Positions 1 to 9,758 of a DNA stretch of 51,267 bases are shown here, piece after piece. The position numbers and the translations under genes are program-made. The notes below the pieces were generated by a model that had not been told where the DNA came from, searched no databases, and saw only the letters and a list, made by a program, of their open reading frames with translations. Positions within the stretch are counted from its first letter, which is position 1. Each line of letters starts with the position of its first letter. The DNA is taken from NCBI GenBank assembly GCA_902601785.1, contig CACKOH010000007.1:1-51267 (forward strand), given 5' to 3'. The DNA is from an uncultured Pelagibacteraceae bacterium. Its GTDB lineage: Bacteria; Pseudomonadota; Alphaproteobacteria; Pelagibacterales; Pelagibacteraceae.

Positions 1-506
1 TGAGACCGGTTTACACTCATAACCTGCCATCTGTTGAAAATAAGTGAATTGAGTAATCTCCATTCCATCACACCAAACTTCCCAACCCAAACCAGCTGCA
101 CCTAATGTAGGACTTTCCCAGTCATCTTCTACAAATCTGATATCATGATCTTTGTGATGAATTCCAATTGTAGTAAGACTATTTAGATATAGTTTTTTAT
201 ATTTTCAGGAGAAGGTTTAATCAAAACTTGAAACTGATAATAATGTTGAAGCCTATTAGGATTTTCACCATATCTACCATCGGTTGGTCTTCTTGATGGT
301 TGAACATAAGCAACTTTCCAAGGTTGCGTGCCCAATGATCTAAGAGTTGTAGCAGGATGGAACGTACCAGCTCCAACTTCCATGTCATAAGGCTGAAGAA
401 TAATACACCCTTGTTTACTCCAAAATTTTTGAAGATTTAAAATAGTTTCTTGAAAAGTTTGAAATTTTGGTTTTTGTTTTTTTTTATTTTTATATTTAGA
501 AACCAT
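1..506 (-). CDS. glyQ: Glycyl-tRNA synthetase alpha subunit, 3' end outside window, frameshifted
   Basis: Charges tRNA-Gly with glycine in the cytoplasm as the alpha chain of the bacterial alpha2beta2 enzyme. The first 107 residues carry typical GlyQ blocks: [27 protein letters not shown] and [20 protein letters not shown]. The frame then hits a TAA at 183-185. Translating 192 down to 1 in the -1 frame gives clear GlyQ continuation ([46 protein letters not shown]), so the gene is one GlyQ split by a single missing base in an A run at 193-198 (coding-strand sense). The start at 506 fits the family and overlaps the end of sppA by 11 bp. The beta-subunit gene glyS would be expected just outside the window. 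Identity is very secure; whether the frameshift is real is not. Confidence 0.93.
192..198 (-). other. Slippery heptamer A_AAA_AAC at the glyQ frame break
   Basis: On the coding strand, zero-frame codons ATA AAA AAC contain A_AAA_AAC exactly where glyQ changes frame. A -1 slip here continues directly into the conserved GlyQ sequence beginning CTA TAT CTA; without slipping, translation ends three codons later at TAA. No obvious strong downstream hairpin is visible. A homopolymer indel error is the simplest explanation. Confidence 0.4.
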
Positions 507-1299
507 ATCTTTGCCAGATTGACCTCTCGTCTAAAATATTTGCAAATTGATCTATTTGATTAGAGGAAGAAAGTTTTTGACTTAACCATCCTTTGGTCTT
601 TTCAAATTTTTTAATTATCACATCATCTCCATATTTTTCTTTCAAAATTTCATGAGCATTTCCTATTCCATCTATTAATCCTAAAGTTTTTGATTTACTA
701 CCTGACCAAAATTCACCTGAAAAAAGTTCAATGTCAGTTTTTTGTAACTTGGTACCTCTACTTTTTTCAACAACATCAATAAAATCTTTATGTAGGTCTA
801 GCTGAATATTTTTAAGTCTTTCTATATCTTCATTTTTTTCTTCAAGAAAAGGATCGAGAGTACTTTTATTTTTACCTGCAGTATGAACTCTTCTCTCAAC
901 ACCAATTTTTTTTATTAATTCTGTAAAACCAAATGACGAATAAATAACTCCAATTGATCCTATAATAGAACTTGAGTTTGCATAAATTTCATCCCCAGCA
1001 CATGCAATGAGATAGCCTCCTGATGCGGCTACGTCCTCTGCAAATACTATTACTTGTTTGTTATTTTTTTTTGCTTGCTGTCTGATAAAACTATAAATTA
1101 GATGGGATTGAACAGGAGATCCGCCTGGTGAATTTATAGTAATTGCAACACATTTGGCTTTTTTCAGTGAAAAAGCTTTTCTAATTATCTCTTCTTGGCC
1201 AGCAAAATCTATCCCTTGTTTAAATTTTCCTGCATTTCCTATCACACCGCTGAGCTTTAGGTGAGCTACTATTTTTTTCTTTTTAAAAAAAGAGAACAT
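496..1299 (-). CDS. sppA: Signal peptide peptidase SppA-like, S49 serine protease
   Basis: Membrane-associated peptidase family that clears cleaved signal peptides and misfolded membrane proteins. It is a short (267 aa) single-domain S49 form, about the size of Bacillus-type SppA rather than the duplicated E. coli protein. The catalytic serine is S93 in [13 protein letters not shown], preceded by the oxyanion block INSPGGSP (56-62). The general-base lysine is K143 or K145 in [13 protein letters not shown]; the S93-K145 spacing matches the Ser-Lys dyad of the family. No clear transmembrane segment or signal peptide is visible at the N-terminus (MFSFFKKKK), which is somewhat unusual. It is divergent from ispB and overlaps the start of glyQ by 11 bp, so the two are probably co-transcribed. 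Confidence 0.9.
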   Translation of the reverse strand: MFSFFKKKKIVAHLKLSGVIGNAGKFKQGIDFAGQEEIIRKAFSLKKAKCVAITINSPGGSPVQSHLIYSFIRQQAKKNNKQVIVFAEDVAASGGYLIACAGDEIYANSSSIIGSIGVIYSSFGFTELIKKIGVERRVHTAGKNKSTLDPFLEEKNEDIERLKNIQLDLHKDFIDVVEKSRGTKLQKTDIELFSGEFWSGSKSKTLGLIDGIGNAHEILKEKYGDDVIIKKFEKTKGWLSQKLSSSNQIDQFANILDERSIWQRYGF

Positions 1300-1367
1300 A
1301 GATATTTCTTATAGAATTATTAGTTGAATATAAAGTCTACTTATAATTGAAGAATAAGGTGCGTCAA

Positions 1368-1399
1368 TTGATAAGTAATAAATAAAAGTTAATTATACT
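1368..1399 (+). promoter_or_regulatory. Possible sigma-70-like promoter of ispB
   Basis: The 114-bp gap between the divergent sppA and ispB genes holds TTGATA at 1368-1373 and TATACT at 1394-1399, about 15 bp before the ispB start. The 20-bp spacer is longer than optimal and such AT-rich sequence gives chance matches, so this is tentative. Confidence 0.3.
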
Positions 1400-1413
1400 A
1401 GTTTAAATTTAAT

Positions 1414-2427
1414 ATGGGATCGGTCGTACAGCTCAGAAATCAAATAAATAATTCTTATTTTCAATTAAAGGATTCTCTTGAAGATAAGCTTATTTTAACT
1501 GAGGAAAAAATTAAAAATAAATTAATTAGCGATGTTGAGCTAGTTCAAAAGATGACTGACTATCATTTGAAAACTGGTGGTAAAAGATTGAGAGCTCTAC
1601 TAACTTTAGGAACTGCAAAATTATGCGGTTATTCAAAAGGTTCAAGAGATGTAAATTTAGCTGCATGTGTAGAATTAATTCATAGTGCAACATTAATGCA
1701 TGATGACGTTATAGATGAGGGTGTGGTCAGGAGAGGAAAAGAAACTTTAAATAAAGTTTGGAATAATCATTCGTCAGTTTTAGTAGGTGACTATTTGTTA
1801 AGCAGATGTTTTGAGATGATGGTTGAAGATGGCAATATAGAAGTTTTGAAATTATTATCATCTACTTCATCAAAAATAGCTCAAGGAGAAGTTTTGCAGC
1901 TTCAACACAAAGGTGAAGTCGATATGTTAGAAGAGACTTACCTAAATATTATTTCAGCAAAAACTGCTGAGCTGTTTGCAGCAGCTACGAAGGTTGGTGC
2001 AATTATATCTGATAGTAATAAAAAAGAAAAAGATGCACTTGAATTTTATGGTAGGAATCTTGGACTTACTTTCCAAATTGCTGATGATACACTTGATTAC
2101 AACGCTGAACTTAAATTATTTGGAAAAAAAATAGGACAAGATTTTTTCGAAGGAAAAATTACACTTCCAATAATTTTACTTTATCAGAAGCTAGAGGCAG
2201 AGGAAAAAAATAACTTAATTAATGTGTTTAGTAAAGTTTCTAGAGATAAAGATGATTTAGATATAATAATTGCTTTAATAAATAAGCACAAAATTATAAA
2301 TGATTGCTACCAAAAAGCACAACATTATATTAATCTTGCCTCAAATTCATTGAGTGTTTTTAAAGATACTAAAGAAAAAGAAATTTTAAAAAAACTGACA
2401 ACATTTAGCTTATCAAGAAGTTTTTAA
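1414..2427 (+). CDS. ispB: Polyprenyl (octaprenyl-type) diphosphate synthase
   Basis: Long-chain trans-prenyl diphosphate synthase that builds the side chain of ubiquinone by adding isopentenyl units to farnesyl diphosphate. The first aspartate-rich motif is DDVID (97-101) in HSATLMHDDVIDEG and the second is DDTLD (224-228) in FQIADDTLDYN; GGKRLR (55-60) and GDYLLS are also typical. At 337 aa it has the normal IspB length. The bulky residues before the first motif fit a long-chain enzyme rather than a farnesyl synthase; chain length itself cannot be read from the sequence. Its 3' end overlaps the convergent pdxH gene by 4 bp. A second, shorter prenyl synthase (ispA, 6086-6958) would supply its primer. 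Confidence 0.92.
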   Translation: MGSVVQLRNQINNSYFQLKDSLEDKLILTEEKIKNKLISDVELVQKMTDYHLKTGGKRLRALLTLGTAKLCGYSKGSRDVNLAACVELIHSATLMHDDVIDEGVVRRGKETLNKVWNNHSSVLVGDYLLSRCFEMMVEDGNIEVLKLLSSTSSKIAQGEVLQLQHKGEVDMLEETYLNIISAKTAELFAAATKVGAIISDSNKKEKDALEFYGRNLGLTFQIADDTLDYNAELKLFGKKIGQDFFEGKITLPIILLYQKLEAEEKNNLINVFSKVSRDKDDLDIIIALINKHKIINDCYQKAQHYINLASNSLSVFKDTKEKEILKKLTTFSLSRSF

Positions 2428-3050
2428 GGACTCAAAAGAGATTTGGTCCATTGTCCTTTAAAGTTTTTCGTATATTTTAATCTTTCATGAATCCTATTTT
2501 CTCCATCAAGCCAGAATTCAATACTTGAGGGAGATAAGTTCCATCCTGACCAATATTTTGGTCGTGGAACCTTATCCTTATCTGTATATTTTTTTTTATA
2601 TTCTTCGATAGAATTATCCAACTGATATCTATTTTTAAGTTCTTTACTCTGTTTAGATGCCCATGCCCCTATTCTACTTTCATAGCTTCTTGAATTATAG
2701 TAATCGTCTGCAACCTCATTCGGCACCAATGAAACTGTGCCATTAACTCTAATTTGTCTTAGTAAACTTTTCCAATGAAAGCACATTCCTACATTTGGGT
2801 TTTGTTCTAGTTCTTGTCCTTTTTGACTATCTAAATTTGTATAAAATACAAATCCATTTTGATTGAAATCTTTTAATAAGACCATTCTTACAGAGGGGAT
2901 GTTATTTTTACTTGATGTTGCTAATGCTACTGCGTTTGGGTCGTTGGGCTCAGTCTTTTTTGCCTCTTCCATCCAAGTATCGAATAATTGAATTGGATCA
3001 TCTAAATCCATAAAACAACTATTAAGCCCAAGTGAGTTTTTTTGATTCAT
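2424..3050 (-). CDS. pdxH: Pyridoxamine 5'-phosphate oxidase
   Basis: FMN-dependent enzyme oxidising pyridoxine/pyridoxamine 5'-phosphate to pyridoxal 5'-phosphate, the last step of B6 biosynthesis and salvage. Family signatures are PSVRMVLLKDF near 53-63, GFVFYTNLDSQKG (FMN binding), FHWKSLLRQIRVNG, the block SRIGAWASKQS and the C-terminal dimerisation region SIEFWLDGENRIHERLKY. The length of 208 aa is standard. The final residues (KSLLSP) resemble the usual RLSP ending of the family. It is transcribed away from aroC, only 33 bp apart, so the promoters of the two genes must share or overlap that small gap. Confidence 0.95.
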   Translation of the reverse strand: MNQKNSLGLNSCFMDLDDPIQLFDTWMEEAKKTEPNDPNAVALATSSKNNIPSVRMVLLKDFNQNGFVFYTNLDSQKGQELEQNPNVGMCFHWKSLLRQIRVNGTVSLVPNEVADDYYNSRSYESRIGAWASKQSKELKNRYQLDNSIEEYKKKYTDKDKVPRPKYWSGWNLSPSSIEFWLDGENRIHERLKYTKNFKGQWTKSLLSP

Positions 3051-3083
3051 AATTTTAACAAAATAATCTATATAATATAAATA

Positions 3084-4166
3084 ATGTCATTTAATACATT
3101 TGGAAAGCTATTTCGTTTCTCTACTTGGGGTGAATCTCATGGTCCTGCTATTGGCTGTATCGTTGATGGATGTCCACCAAACATTAATTTAAGTGAAAAA
3201 GATATACAAAAAGAACTGGATAAGAGAAAACCAGGACAATCAAAATTTACAACACAAAGAAAAGAAGACGATAAAGTTCAAATATTATCTGGAGTTTTTG
3301 AAGGTAGAACCACTGGCACACCAATATCCTTAATTATTTACAATAAAGATATGAGATCTAAGGATTATGGAAATATTAAAGATAAATTTAGACCTGGACA
3401 CGCTGACTTTACGTACTTCAAAAAATATGGAATTAGAGACTATAGAGGTGGTGGAAGATCATCTGCAAGAGAAACTGCATCAAGAGTTGCAGCTGGCGCA
3501 ATTGCAAAGTTGGTCTTACAAAAAAAATTAGGTAAAAAATTTAAAATTGTTGGTGCTGTTACTCAATTAGGTATATTGGGGTGCGATACTAACAAATGGA
3601 ATGACAAAATAATTTCAAAAAATCCATTTTTCTGTCCCGACAAATCGATGATTAAACTTTGGGAAAAATATCTGTTAGGGATAAGAAAATCTGGATCATC
3701 TTGTGGTGCAGTGATTGAAATAAGAGCGAGAGGAATTCCGGTAGGATTAGGCGCACCTATTTACTCAAAACTAGACTCTGATATAGCATCTAGCTTCATG
3801 AGTATTAATGCTGTTAAAGGAGTAAATATTGGTAGAGGAATGAACTCTGCACAACTAAGTGGTGAACAAAACTCAGATGAAATTTCACAAAAAGGTAAAA
3901 AATTAAAGTTTAATTCAAATAATGCCGGTGGAATATTGGGTGGTATTTCAACTGGACAAGAAATTATTGCTTCTTTTGCAGTAAAACCAACATCTTCAAT
4001 CCTAACAACAAGAAAAACTGTAGATAAATTTGGAAAAAATACAACAATATCTGTTACGGGAAGGCATGATCCATGTGTTGGAATAAGAGCTGTGCCTGTT
4101 GGTGAGGCAATGATGAATTGTGTTTTATTAGATCACTATCTAATGAACAAAGCTCAGTGTCATTAA
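3084..4166 (+). CDS. aroC: Chorismate synthase
   Basis: Converts 5-enolpyruvylshikimate-3-phosphate to chorismate using reduced FMN, the final step of the shikimate pathway. All three family signatures are visible: [16 protein letters not shown] near 17-32, the central [21 protein letters not shown] (118-138) and the late [19 protein letters not shown]. The length of 360 aa is typical. The start at 3084 is followed directly by the conserved [20 protein letters not shown] type N-terminus, so it is secure. The 3' end faces dxs with only 6 bp between the stop codons and no recognisable terminator, so the two transcripts probably overlap. Confidence 0.97.
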   Translation: MSFNTFGKLFRFSTWGESHGPAIGCIVDGCPPNINLSEKDIQKELDKRKPGQSKFTTQRKEDDKVQILSGVFEGRTTGTPISLIIYNKDMRSKDYGNIKDKFRPGHADFTYFKKYGIRDYRGGGRSSARETASRVAAGAIAKLVLQKKLGKKFKIVGAVTQLGILGCDTNKWNDKIISKNPFFCPDKSMIKLWEKYLLGIRKSGSSCGAVIEIRARGIPVGLGAPIYSKLDSDIASSFMSINAVKGVNIGRGMNSAQLSGEQNSDEISQKGKKLKFNSNNAGGILGGISTGQEIIASFAVKPTSSILTTRKTVDKFGKNTTISVTGRHDPCVGIRAVPVGEAMMNCVLLDHYLMNKAQCH

Positions 4167-4172
4167 AATAAT

Positions 4173-6089
4173 TTAATTTTTCACAACTTTAATAGAATCT
4201 TTGTTAAATAAAATATCTAATATTTTCTTTGAAATTTGAGAAGCATTTAATCCAGCAATCTCATACATCTTATTAGGAGTATCTTGTTCAATAAACTTGT
4301 CTGGTAAATACATTGATCTAAATTTTAGACCTTCGTCAAATATCCCTTTCTCAGCAAGTAAGTTTTTAACATGCGAGCCGAAACCTCCTATTGAACCCTC
4401 TTCAATAGAAACTAAAATTTCATGCTCTCTAGCACTTTTAATAATTAATTCTTCATCCAAGGGTTTGGCAAACCTTGCATCAATAATAGTAGTTGAAACT
4501 CCTTTTTGTTTTAAATGTTCCGCCGCTAGTTTACATTCTTCAAGTCTTGTACCCAAGCTCAAAAGGCATACTTGACTACCATTTTGAATTATTCTTCCTT
4601 TTCCAATTTCAATTTTTTCTTCTATTGATGGAAGTTCAACTCCAACACCTACACCTCTTGGATATCTAATTGCACTTGGTCTGTCGTCAATATTTACGGA
4701 AGTATTTATCATTTTGACCAGTTCAGCTTCATCACTTGCAGCCATTACAATAAAGTTTGGTAAAGTTGATAAATAAGTAATGTCAAATGAACCAGCGTGT
4801 GTTGATCCATCAGCCCCTACTAATCCAGCTCTATCAATTGCAAATCTTACAGGTAAGCTTTGTATGGCAACATCATGAACAACTTGATCGTAGGCTCTTT
4901 GTAAAAATGTTGAATAAATCGCAGCATACGGCTTGTATCCCTCTGTTGCCATCCCAGCAGCAAATGTTACTGCATGTTGCTCAGCTATACCAACATCAAA
5001 CATTCTTTTTGGGAACTCTTTGCCAAAAACGTCCATTCCTGTTCCACCAGGCATTGCCGCTGTTATTCCAACAATTTTACTATCTTTTTTTGCGTGCTTT
5101 ACAAGAGTATTAGCAAATACTTTTGTATATGAAGGTAAATTAGATCCACTTTTATTCTGTTCACCAGTGTCTACATTAAATTTTGAAACTCCATGATAAT
5201 GATCTTTGGCTTCTTCTGCATAACTATAGCCTTTACCTTTTTGAGTTTTGACATGAATCATAATTGGACCCTCATGACTTGTGTCCCTTGCATTTTTTAA
5301 AATTGGGATAAGAGTTGATAAATCATGTCCATCAATTGGTCCAACATAATAAAAACCTAATGAATTAAACATGGTACCACCAGTGAATGCAGATCTTAAG
5401 AAATCCTCTGCTTTACCTGCCTTTGCACTAAACCTTTTTGAAAATGCAGAAGTAATTAATTTAATAGTTTCTCTAAAACTAAAATATATTTTTCCAGTCA
5501 ATAATTTTGCAAGATATGTTCTCATTGCTCCAACCGGTTTTGCAATTGACATATCATTGTCATTTAAAATAACAATCATTTTGGTTTTTGAAGCACCTGC
5601 ATTATTCATTGCCTCATAAGCCATACCTGCACTCATCGCACCATCACCTATTACTGCAATTACGTTTGAGGATTTATTTTCTAATTTATTTGCCTCGGCT
5701 ATACCTAATGCAGAAGAAATTGATGTTGAACTATGAGCTGCACCGAAAGGATCGTATTCACTTTCAGTTCTTTTTGTAAAGCCTGATAATCCATTACCTT
5801 GTCTTAATGTTCTAATTTTATCTTTTCTTCCTGTTAAAATTTTGTGTGGGTAGGATTGATGTCCTACATCCCAAACTAATTTATCATTTGGTGTATCAAA
5901 TACGTAATGAAGTGCCACGGTTAGTTCTACAACACCTAAACCTGCACCTAAATGACCACCTGTTTGAGATACAGCATCTATCATTTCATTTCTAACTTCT
6001 TTTGCAACTTCTGGTAAATCCCTTTCAGAAATTTTCCTTAAATCAGAAGGGAAATTTATATCTTTTAAAAATGAACTTTTGTTTATCAT
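4173..6089 (-). CDS. dxs: 1-deoxy-D-xylulose-5-phosphate synthase
   Basis: Thiamine-diphosphate enzyme joining pyruvate and glyceraldehyde 3-phosphate in the first step of the MEP isoprenoid pathway; the product also feeds thiamine and B6 synthesis. The ThDP-binding motif runs from GDG (148-150) to NDN (176-178). The catalytic glutamate lies in [17 protein letters not shown], and the block [18 protein letters not shown] is specific to DXS over transketolase. The length of 638 aa is normal. The start codon overlaps the ispA stop as ATGA, so ispA and dxs are translationally coupled in an xseB-ispA-dxs operon, a common proteobacterial arrangement. Confidence 0.97.
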   Translation of the reverse strand: MINKSSFLKDINFPSDLRKISERDLPEVAKEVRNEMIDAVSQTGGHLGAGLGVVELTVALHYVFDTPNDKLVWDVGHQSYPHKILTGRKDKIRTLRQGNGLSGFTKRTESEYDPFGAAHSSTSISSALGIAEANKLENKSSNVIAVIGDGAMSAGMAYEAMNNAGASKTKMIVILNDNDMSIAKPVGAMRTYLAKLLTGKIYFSFRETIKLITSAFSKRFSAKAGKAEDFLRSAFTGGTMFNSLGFYYVGPIDGHDLSTLIPILKNARDTSHEGPIMIHVKTQKGKGYSYAEEAKDHYHGVSKFNVDTGEQNKSGSNLPSYTKVFANTLVKHAKKDSKIVGITAAMPGGTGMDVFGKEFPKRMFDVGIAEQHAVTFAAGMATEGYKPYAAIYSTFLQRAYDQVVHDVAIQSLPVRFAIDRAGLVGADGSTHAGSFDITYLSTLPNFIVMAASDEAELVKMINTSVNIDDRPSAIRYPRGVGVGVELPSIEEKIEIGKGRIIQNGSQVCLLSLGTRLEECKLAAEHLKQKGVSTTIIDARFAKPLDEELIIKSAREHEILVSIEEGSIGGFGSHVKNLLAEKGIFDEGLKFRSMYLPDKFIEQDTPNKMYEIAGLNASQISKKILDILFNKDSIKVVKN

Positions 6090-6958
6090 CTATCTCTATT
6101 TAAAATGTATTCCAAAGTCTGTATTATTTTTTTTGAATTAGAACCGTATTTTTGTATTTTTTTGTTAATATTTATAATTAAATTATTACAATATTTAAAC
6201 GCATTATTATAACCAATCAAACTAATAAGTGTTGCTTTACCTTTTTTTTTATCTTTTCCTGTTTTTTTACCTGCTTTTTTTGAATTTCCTTTATGGTCAA
6301 TAAAGTCATCAGAAATTTGAAATAATAAGCCAATATCTGATCCAATATTTTCAAAAAACCTAACCTCTAAATTTTTTTTATTTTTAATTATTGCTGGGGC
6401 CACACAACAAAAACTAAATAACATTCCGGTTTTTTTTATTTCCATTTCAATAATTTTATTTCTTGAAACTTTTTTTTTCTCATAATTTAAGTCTAGGTAT
6501 TGCCCACCAGCAATACCTAGATGTCCTGAGCATTCAGATAATTTTTTTATTAAATTAACTTTAGTTTTTTCAGGTAAGTCTAAATTTTTGTTTGATAAAA
6601 TTTCAAATGCCATCGTCAACAGTGAATTACCAGCTAGCACAGCTGTAGACTCTCCATATTTTATATGTGTAGATGCTTTGCCCCGCCTAATTTTATCATT
6701 ATCCATACATGGTAAATCGTCATGAATAAGGGAGTAGGCGTGTATACATTCTACTGCTGCACCAATTTGTATTAAAGTTTTGTATTTAATTGAAAATAAA
6801 GCACCAAAGTCTATTAGTATTTTAGATCTAATTTTCTTTCCTCCAGGAAATAAACCATATTTCATTGCATTGATAAGATTAGAACTATTCTGATTTTTAA
6901 TAAATTTTTTTAAAAAATAATTTGTATCCTTTGCAATTTTATTTACTTCATTTTTCAT
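6086..6958 (-). CDS. ispA: Short-chain prenyl diphosphate synthase (farnesyl/geranyl type)
   Basis: Condenses dimethylallyl and isopentenyl diphosphate to geranyl/farnesyl diphosphate in the cytoplasm. The first aspartate-rich motif is DDLPCMD in [17 protein letters not shown], with the two-residue insertion typical of bacterial farnesyl synthases, and the second is DDFID in [18 protein letters not shown] and GGQYLDL also match. The length of 290 aa is normal for IspA. It overlaps xseB upstream by 11 bp and dxs downstream by 4 bp, forming the classical xseB-ispA-dxs unit. Codon use is extremely AA/AT-rich, with many lysine and isoleucine codons. Confidence 0.93.
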   Translation of the reverse strand: MKNEVNKIAKDTNYFLKKFIKNQNSSNLINAMKYGLFPGGKKIRSKILIDFGALFSIKYKTLIQIGAAVECIHAYSLIHDDLPCMDNDKIRRGKASTHIKYGESTAVLAGNSLLTMAFEILSNKNLDLPEKTKVNLIKKLSECSGHLGIAGGQYLDLNYEKKKVSRNKIIEMEIKKTGMLFSFCCVAPAIIKNKKNLEVRFFENIGSDIGLLFQISDDFIDHKGNSKKAGKKTGKDKKKGKATLISLIGYNNAFKYCNNLIININKKIQKYGSNSKKIIQTLEYILNRDR

Positions 6959-7190
6959 TTTTTTTTACAATTTCCTTGATTTTATTATTTGTAGTCTCAC
7001 TTATAGATTTAAGACTTTTCTGAAATTTTTTTTCAATAAGATGATTTAATTTTAATAACTCTTGATAACTATCAAAGGAATTATTTAAATTTTTTTCATT
7101 CTCTAACGACTCAATTATGCTATTTGCTTTTTTAGTGAGTTCCTCCAAAGAGCTGTGTTGATAATCAAGTGGTAAATTTTTTTCTTTCAT
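6948..7190 (-). CDS. xseB: Exodeoxyribonuclease VII small subunit
   Basis: Small helical subunit of the single-strand-specific exonuclease VII; several copies bind one XseA. The 80-aa protein is all-helical and carries the family pattern: SSLEELTKKANSIIESLEN (13-31) corresponds to the usual FEEAL..LE.IV..LE, followed by a helix with LLKLNHLIEKKFQKSL. It is first in the xseB-ispA-dxs operon, which supports the assignment. No xseA is in the window. Only 17 bp separate it from the divergent sua5 start, so its promoter must lie partly inside that gene. Confidence 0.85.
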   Translation of the reverse strand: MKEKNLPLDYQHSSLEELTKKANSIIESLENEKNLNNSFDSYQELLKLNHLIEKKFQKSLKSISETTNNKIKEIVKKNEK

Positions 7191-7207
7191 ATACTAATAA
7201 TTATTAC

Positions 7208-8140
7208 ATGAAATCTAATCAATCAAATATCAAAAAAGCAAAGAAATATTTAGACAGCAAAGAATGTATAGCAGTACCAACAGAAACGGTTTATGGACTA
7301 GCAGGGAATGCTTATTCTGATTCCTCGGTAAAAAAAATATTCAAATTAAAGAAAAGACCTTCTAATAACCCTTTAATTGTTCACTATTATAATCTTAAGG
7401 CTCTCGAACACGATTGTATAATTAATGAGGATTTCAAAAAACTATATAATAAATTTTCACCTGGTCCAATTACATATGTTTTAAAATTAAAAAAAAATTC
7501 AAATATATCTAAATTTGTAACCAATAATAAAAATACAGTTGCTATTAGATTTCCCAAACATCCACTGTTACGAAGATTGCTTAAAGTTTTAAGTTATCCC
7601 TTGGCTGCACCAAGTGCAAATATTTCCTCTAAACTGAGCTCAGTACAGCCGTCAGATGTAAAAGAAGAATTTGGAAGGAAATTAAAATATATACTTAAAG
7701 GGGGAAGATGTTCAATTGGGGTTGAGTCTACAATTATTAACCTTACTGATAATCCATCAATATTAAGACTTGGAGGTTTAAATGTTTCAGAAATTAAAAA
7801 AGTAATAAAAAAACAAATATTAATTAAAAATAAATCTAAAAACAAGATTTCACCAGGTTTGTTTTCTCTTCATTATTCTCCTGGAATACCTTTAAGGATG
7901 AATGTAAAAAAACCAAATAAAGGAGAAGCATTTGTGTTAATAAAAAAAAGAAAAATAAATTCTAAAAATTATTTCTTCCTAAGTAAAAATAATAATTTGA
8001 TAAAAGCTGCAAGAAATTTATATCCTCTCATAAGAAAAATTAAAAATAAAGGTTTCAAAAAAATTGCTGTTGAAAAAATTCCTAACATTGGCATAGGACA
8101 AACAATTAACGATCGGCTAGAAAGAGCGTCAAAATATTAA
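7208..8140 (+). CDS. tsaC: Threonylcarbamoyl-AMP synthase (Sua5/YrdC/YwlC family)
   Basis: Makes threonylcarbamoyl-AMP from threonine, bicarbonate and ATP, the first step of the universal t6A modification at tRNA position 37. The YrdC domain shows AVPTETVYGLAGNA (22-35), KRPSNNPLIVH (49-59), SFGP-like FSPGPITYVL, AIRFPKHP, APSANISS and GGRCSIGVESTIINL followed by ILRLGG. At 310 aa it is the longer Sua5 type with an extra C-terminal domain beginning near SPGLFSLHYSP. An upstream in-frame ATG at 7169 would overlap xseB and add 13 residues outside the family; the ATG at 7208 is preferred. The stop is directly followed by the ABC ATPase start. Confidence 0.93.
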   Translation: MKSNQSNIKKAKKYLDSKECIAVPTETVYGLAGNAYSDSSVKKIFKLKKRPSNNPLIVHYYNLKALEHDCIINEDFKKLYNKFSPGPITYVLKLKKNSNISKFVTNNKNTVAIRFPKHPLLRRLLKVLSYPLAAPSANISSKLSSVQPSDVKEEFGRKLKYILKGGRCSIGVESTIINLTDNPSILRLGGLNVSEIKKVIKKQILIKNKSKNKISPGLFSLHYSPGIPLRMNVKKPNKGEAFVLIKKRKINSKNYFFLSKNNNLIKAARNLYPLIRKIKNKGFKKIAVEKIPNIGIGQTINDRLERASKY

Positions 8141-8869
8141 ATGGTAAATTCAATTGAAGTAATAAATCTTTCTAAAAAATATAAATCAAAGAATGCTGTC
8201 AATAATATAAATTTCAAAATTGGTGAAAATGAAATTGTTGGCTTATTGGGTCCTAATGGATGTGGAAAGACAACTACCATTGGAATGATATTAGGGTTAT
8301 TAAAACCTTCTAAAGGTGAAGTTTTAATTAATGGAAAAAATATTGAAACAAATAAAATATCTCTTCTTCACAGAATGAATTTTATATCCCCTTATATAGA
8401 GCTTCCTAAAAAATTGAAAGTTAAACAAAATTTAATTGTTTATGGAAAATTATATAATGTTGACGATTTAGAAAATAGAATTAATCATCTTTCAGATAAA
8501 CTTAGACTATCTGATCTTTTAGATAAAATAACGGGAGAACTTTCATCAGGGCAAAAAAATAGAGTCAGTTTGGCAAAAGCTTTAATAAATGACCCTACAG
8601 TCCTGCTACTAGATGAGCCAACAGCTTCGTTGGATCCTGAAACAGGAGATTTTGTAAGAACATTTTTAGAAAATTATAAAAAAGAAAAAAAAATTTCAGT
8701 TTTACTTGCTTCGCATAATATGGATGAAGTTAAAAGATTGTGTGGTTCTGTTTTAATGATGAAAGATGGAATTATTGTAGATAGAGGAACGCCTAATGAT
8801 TTAATATTGAAACATGGGAGAAAAAATTTAGAAGAGGTGTTTTTGGAAATAGCGAGAAATAAAAGATGA
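8141..8869 (+). CDS. ABC transporter ATP-binding protein, exporter type
   Basis: ATPase subunit that would power the permease encoded next. It has Walker A GPNGCGKT (37-44), signature LSSGQ (134-138), Walker B LLLDEP (155-160) and the H-loop in LLASHNMDEV. The order and the short helical domain match the CcmA/DrrA class of ABC-2 exporters. The ATG abuts the tsaC stop with no gap and the 3' end overlaps the permease gene by 4 bp (ATGA), so the pair is translationally coupled. The substrate cannot be inferred; drugs, lipids or glycans are all possible for this class. Confidence 0.9.
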   Translation: MVNSIEVINLSKKYKSKNAVNNINFKIGENEIVGLLGPNGCGKTTTIGMILGLLKPSKGEVLINGKNIETNKISLLHRMNFISPYIELPKKLKVKQNLIVYGKLYNVDDLENRINHLSDKLRLSDLLDKITGELSSGQKNRVSLAKALINDPTVLLLDEPTASLDPETGDFVRTFLENYKKEKKISVLLASHNMDEVKRLCGSVLMMKDGIIVDRGTPNDLILKHGRKNLEEVFLEIARNKR

Positions 8870-9657
8870 ATTTTACAAGAATTTATGGACTTTTTTTGAG
8901 ACATTTTTACTTAATCACTAGATCATTTCCAAGAATCCTTGACTTAATATATTGGCCTTCAATTCAAATAACTTTATGGGGTTTCATTTCAAATTTTTTT
9001 GCAGAGCACAGCACTTATTATAGTGGTGCTGTGGGTGTAATTCTATCGTGTGCAATTCTCTATGATTTTTTGTTTAGAACAAGTATTGGTTTCAATATGT
9101 TATTTTTAGAGGAAATATGGAGTAGAAATTTCACTAACCTTTTCATTGCTCCTATGAAAATTAGTGAAATTATTATTTCTTTAGTTGTCACTGCTTTAAT
9201 AAGAGCTTTGATAGGACTGGTCCCAGCTATATTGCTCACCTCTCCTTTGTTTGGAATTTCTTTATTGGAATTAGGAATCCCTTTGGCTTTTCTTTTTTTA
9301 AGCTTATATATATTTGGGATTACTCTTGGATTATTTGTATCTGCTGGATTACTTAGATTTGGACCTTCATTTGAAAACATAGCATGGTCTACAATGTTTT
9401 TGTTAGCCCCGTTTGGTTGCATTTATTACCCAGTAGAAATTTTGCCAGGAGTCTTTCAATCTATTGCTTATGCACTACCACTTGTTTACATATTTGAAGA
9501 GACAAGAAATATTTTAGTAAACGGTCAAGTAAATTATGAAAATATCTTTAATGCCCTTTATCTTAATATTTTTTATATTATTCTTGCAATATCAATCTTT
9601 TATTACTCATTTGATAAAGCTCGTGACAAAGGAACTTTGATAAATATAGGAGAGTAG
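8866..9657 (+). CDS. ABC-2 type transporter permease
   Basis: Integral inner-membrane subunit partnering the preceding ATPase. The 263-aa protein has about six hydrophobic segments (starting near residues 20, 55, 97, 130, 170 and 225) and an ABC-2 layout with the late block LAPFGCIYYPVEILPGVFQSI and LPLVYIFEETRN, which resembles the conserved P-x-E-x-LP region of NodJ/DrrB-type permeases. No periplasmic binding protein is nearby, which fits export. The stop codon sits one base before the 3' end of the opposite-strand tRNA-Arg gene, so transcripts of the two face each other. Confidence 0.88.
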   Translation: MNFTRIYGLFLRHFYLITRSFPRILDLIYWPSIQITLWGFISNFFAEHSTYYSGAVGVILSCAILYDFLFRTSIGFNMLFLEEIWSRNFTNLFIAPMKISEIIISLVVTALIRALIGLVPAILLTSPLFGISLLELGIPLAFLFLSLYIFGITLGLFVSAGLLRFGPSFENIAWSTMFLLAPFGCIYYPVEILPGVFQSIAYALPLVYIFEETRNILVNGQVNYENIFNALYLNIFYIILAISIFYYSFDKARDKGTLINIGE

Positions 9658-9658
9658 T

Positions 9659-9735
9659 TGGTGCGCCTGCTAGGAGTCGAACCCAGAACCTCCTGATCCG
9701 AAGTCAGGCGCTCTATCCAGTTGAGCTACAAGCGC
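9659..9735 (-). tRNA. tRNA-Arg (anticodon TCG)
   Basis: A 77-nt cloverleaf with encoded CCA. The acceptor stem is GCGCTTG/CAGGCGC, the D-arm GCTC/GAGC and the anticodon stem CCTGA/TCAGG with loop CTTCGGA (anticodon TCG, reading CGA-type arginine codons). The T-arm is CTGGG TTCGACT CCTAG. All stems pair, with a G-T wobble in the acceptor and in the T stem. It lies on the minus strand between the ABC permease and rluD, both plus. Confidence 0.97.
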
Positions 9736-9758
9736 ATATAGTATTAATATTATATTTT

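Noticed and set aside
7169-7207. Longer N-terminus for tsaC starting at 7169
   Set aside because: It would overlap the divergent xseB by 22 bp and add 13 residues not found in the family; the ATG at 7208 is better.
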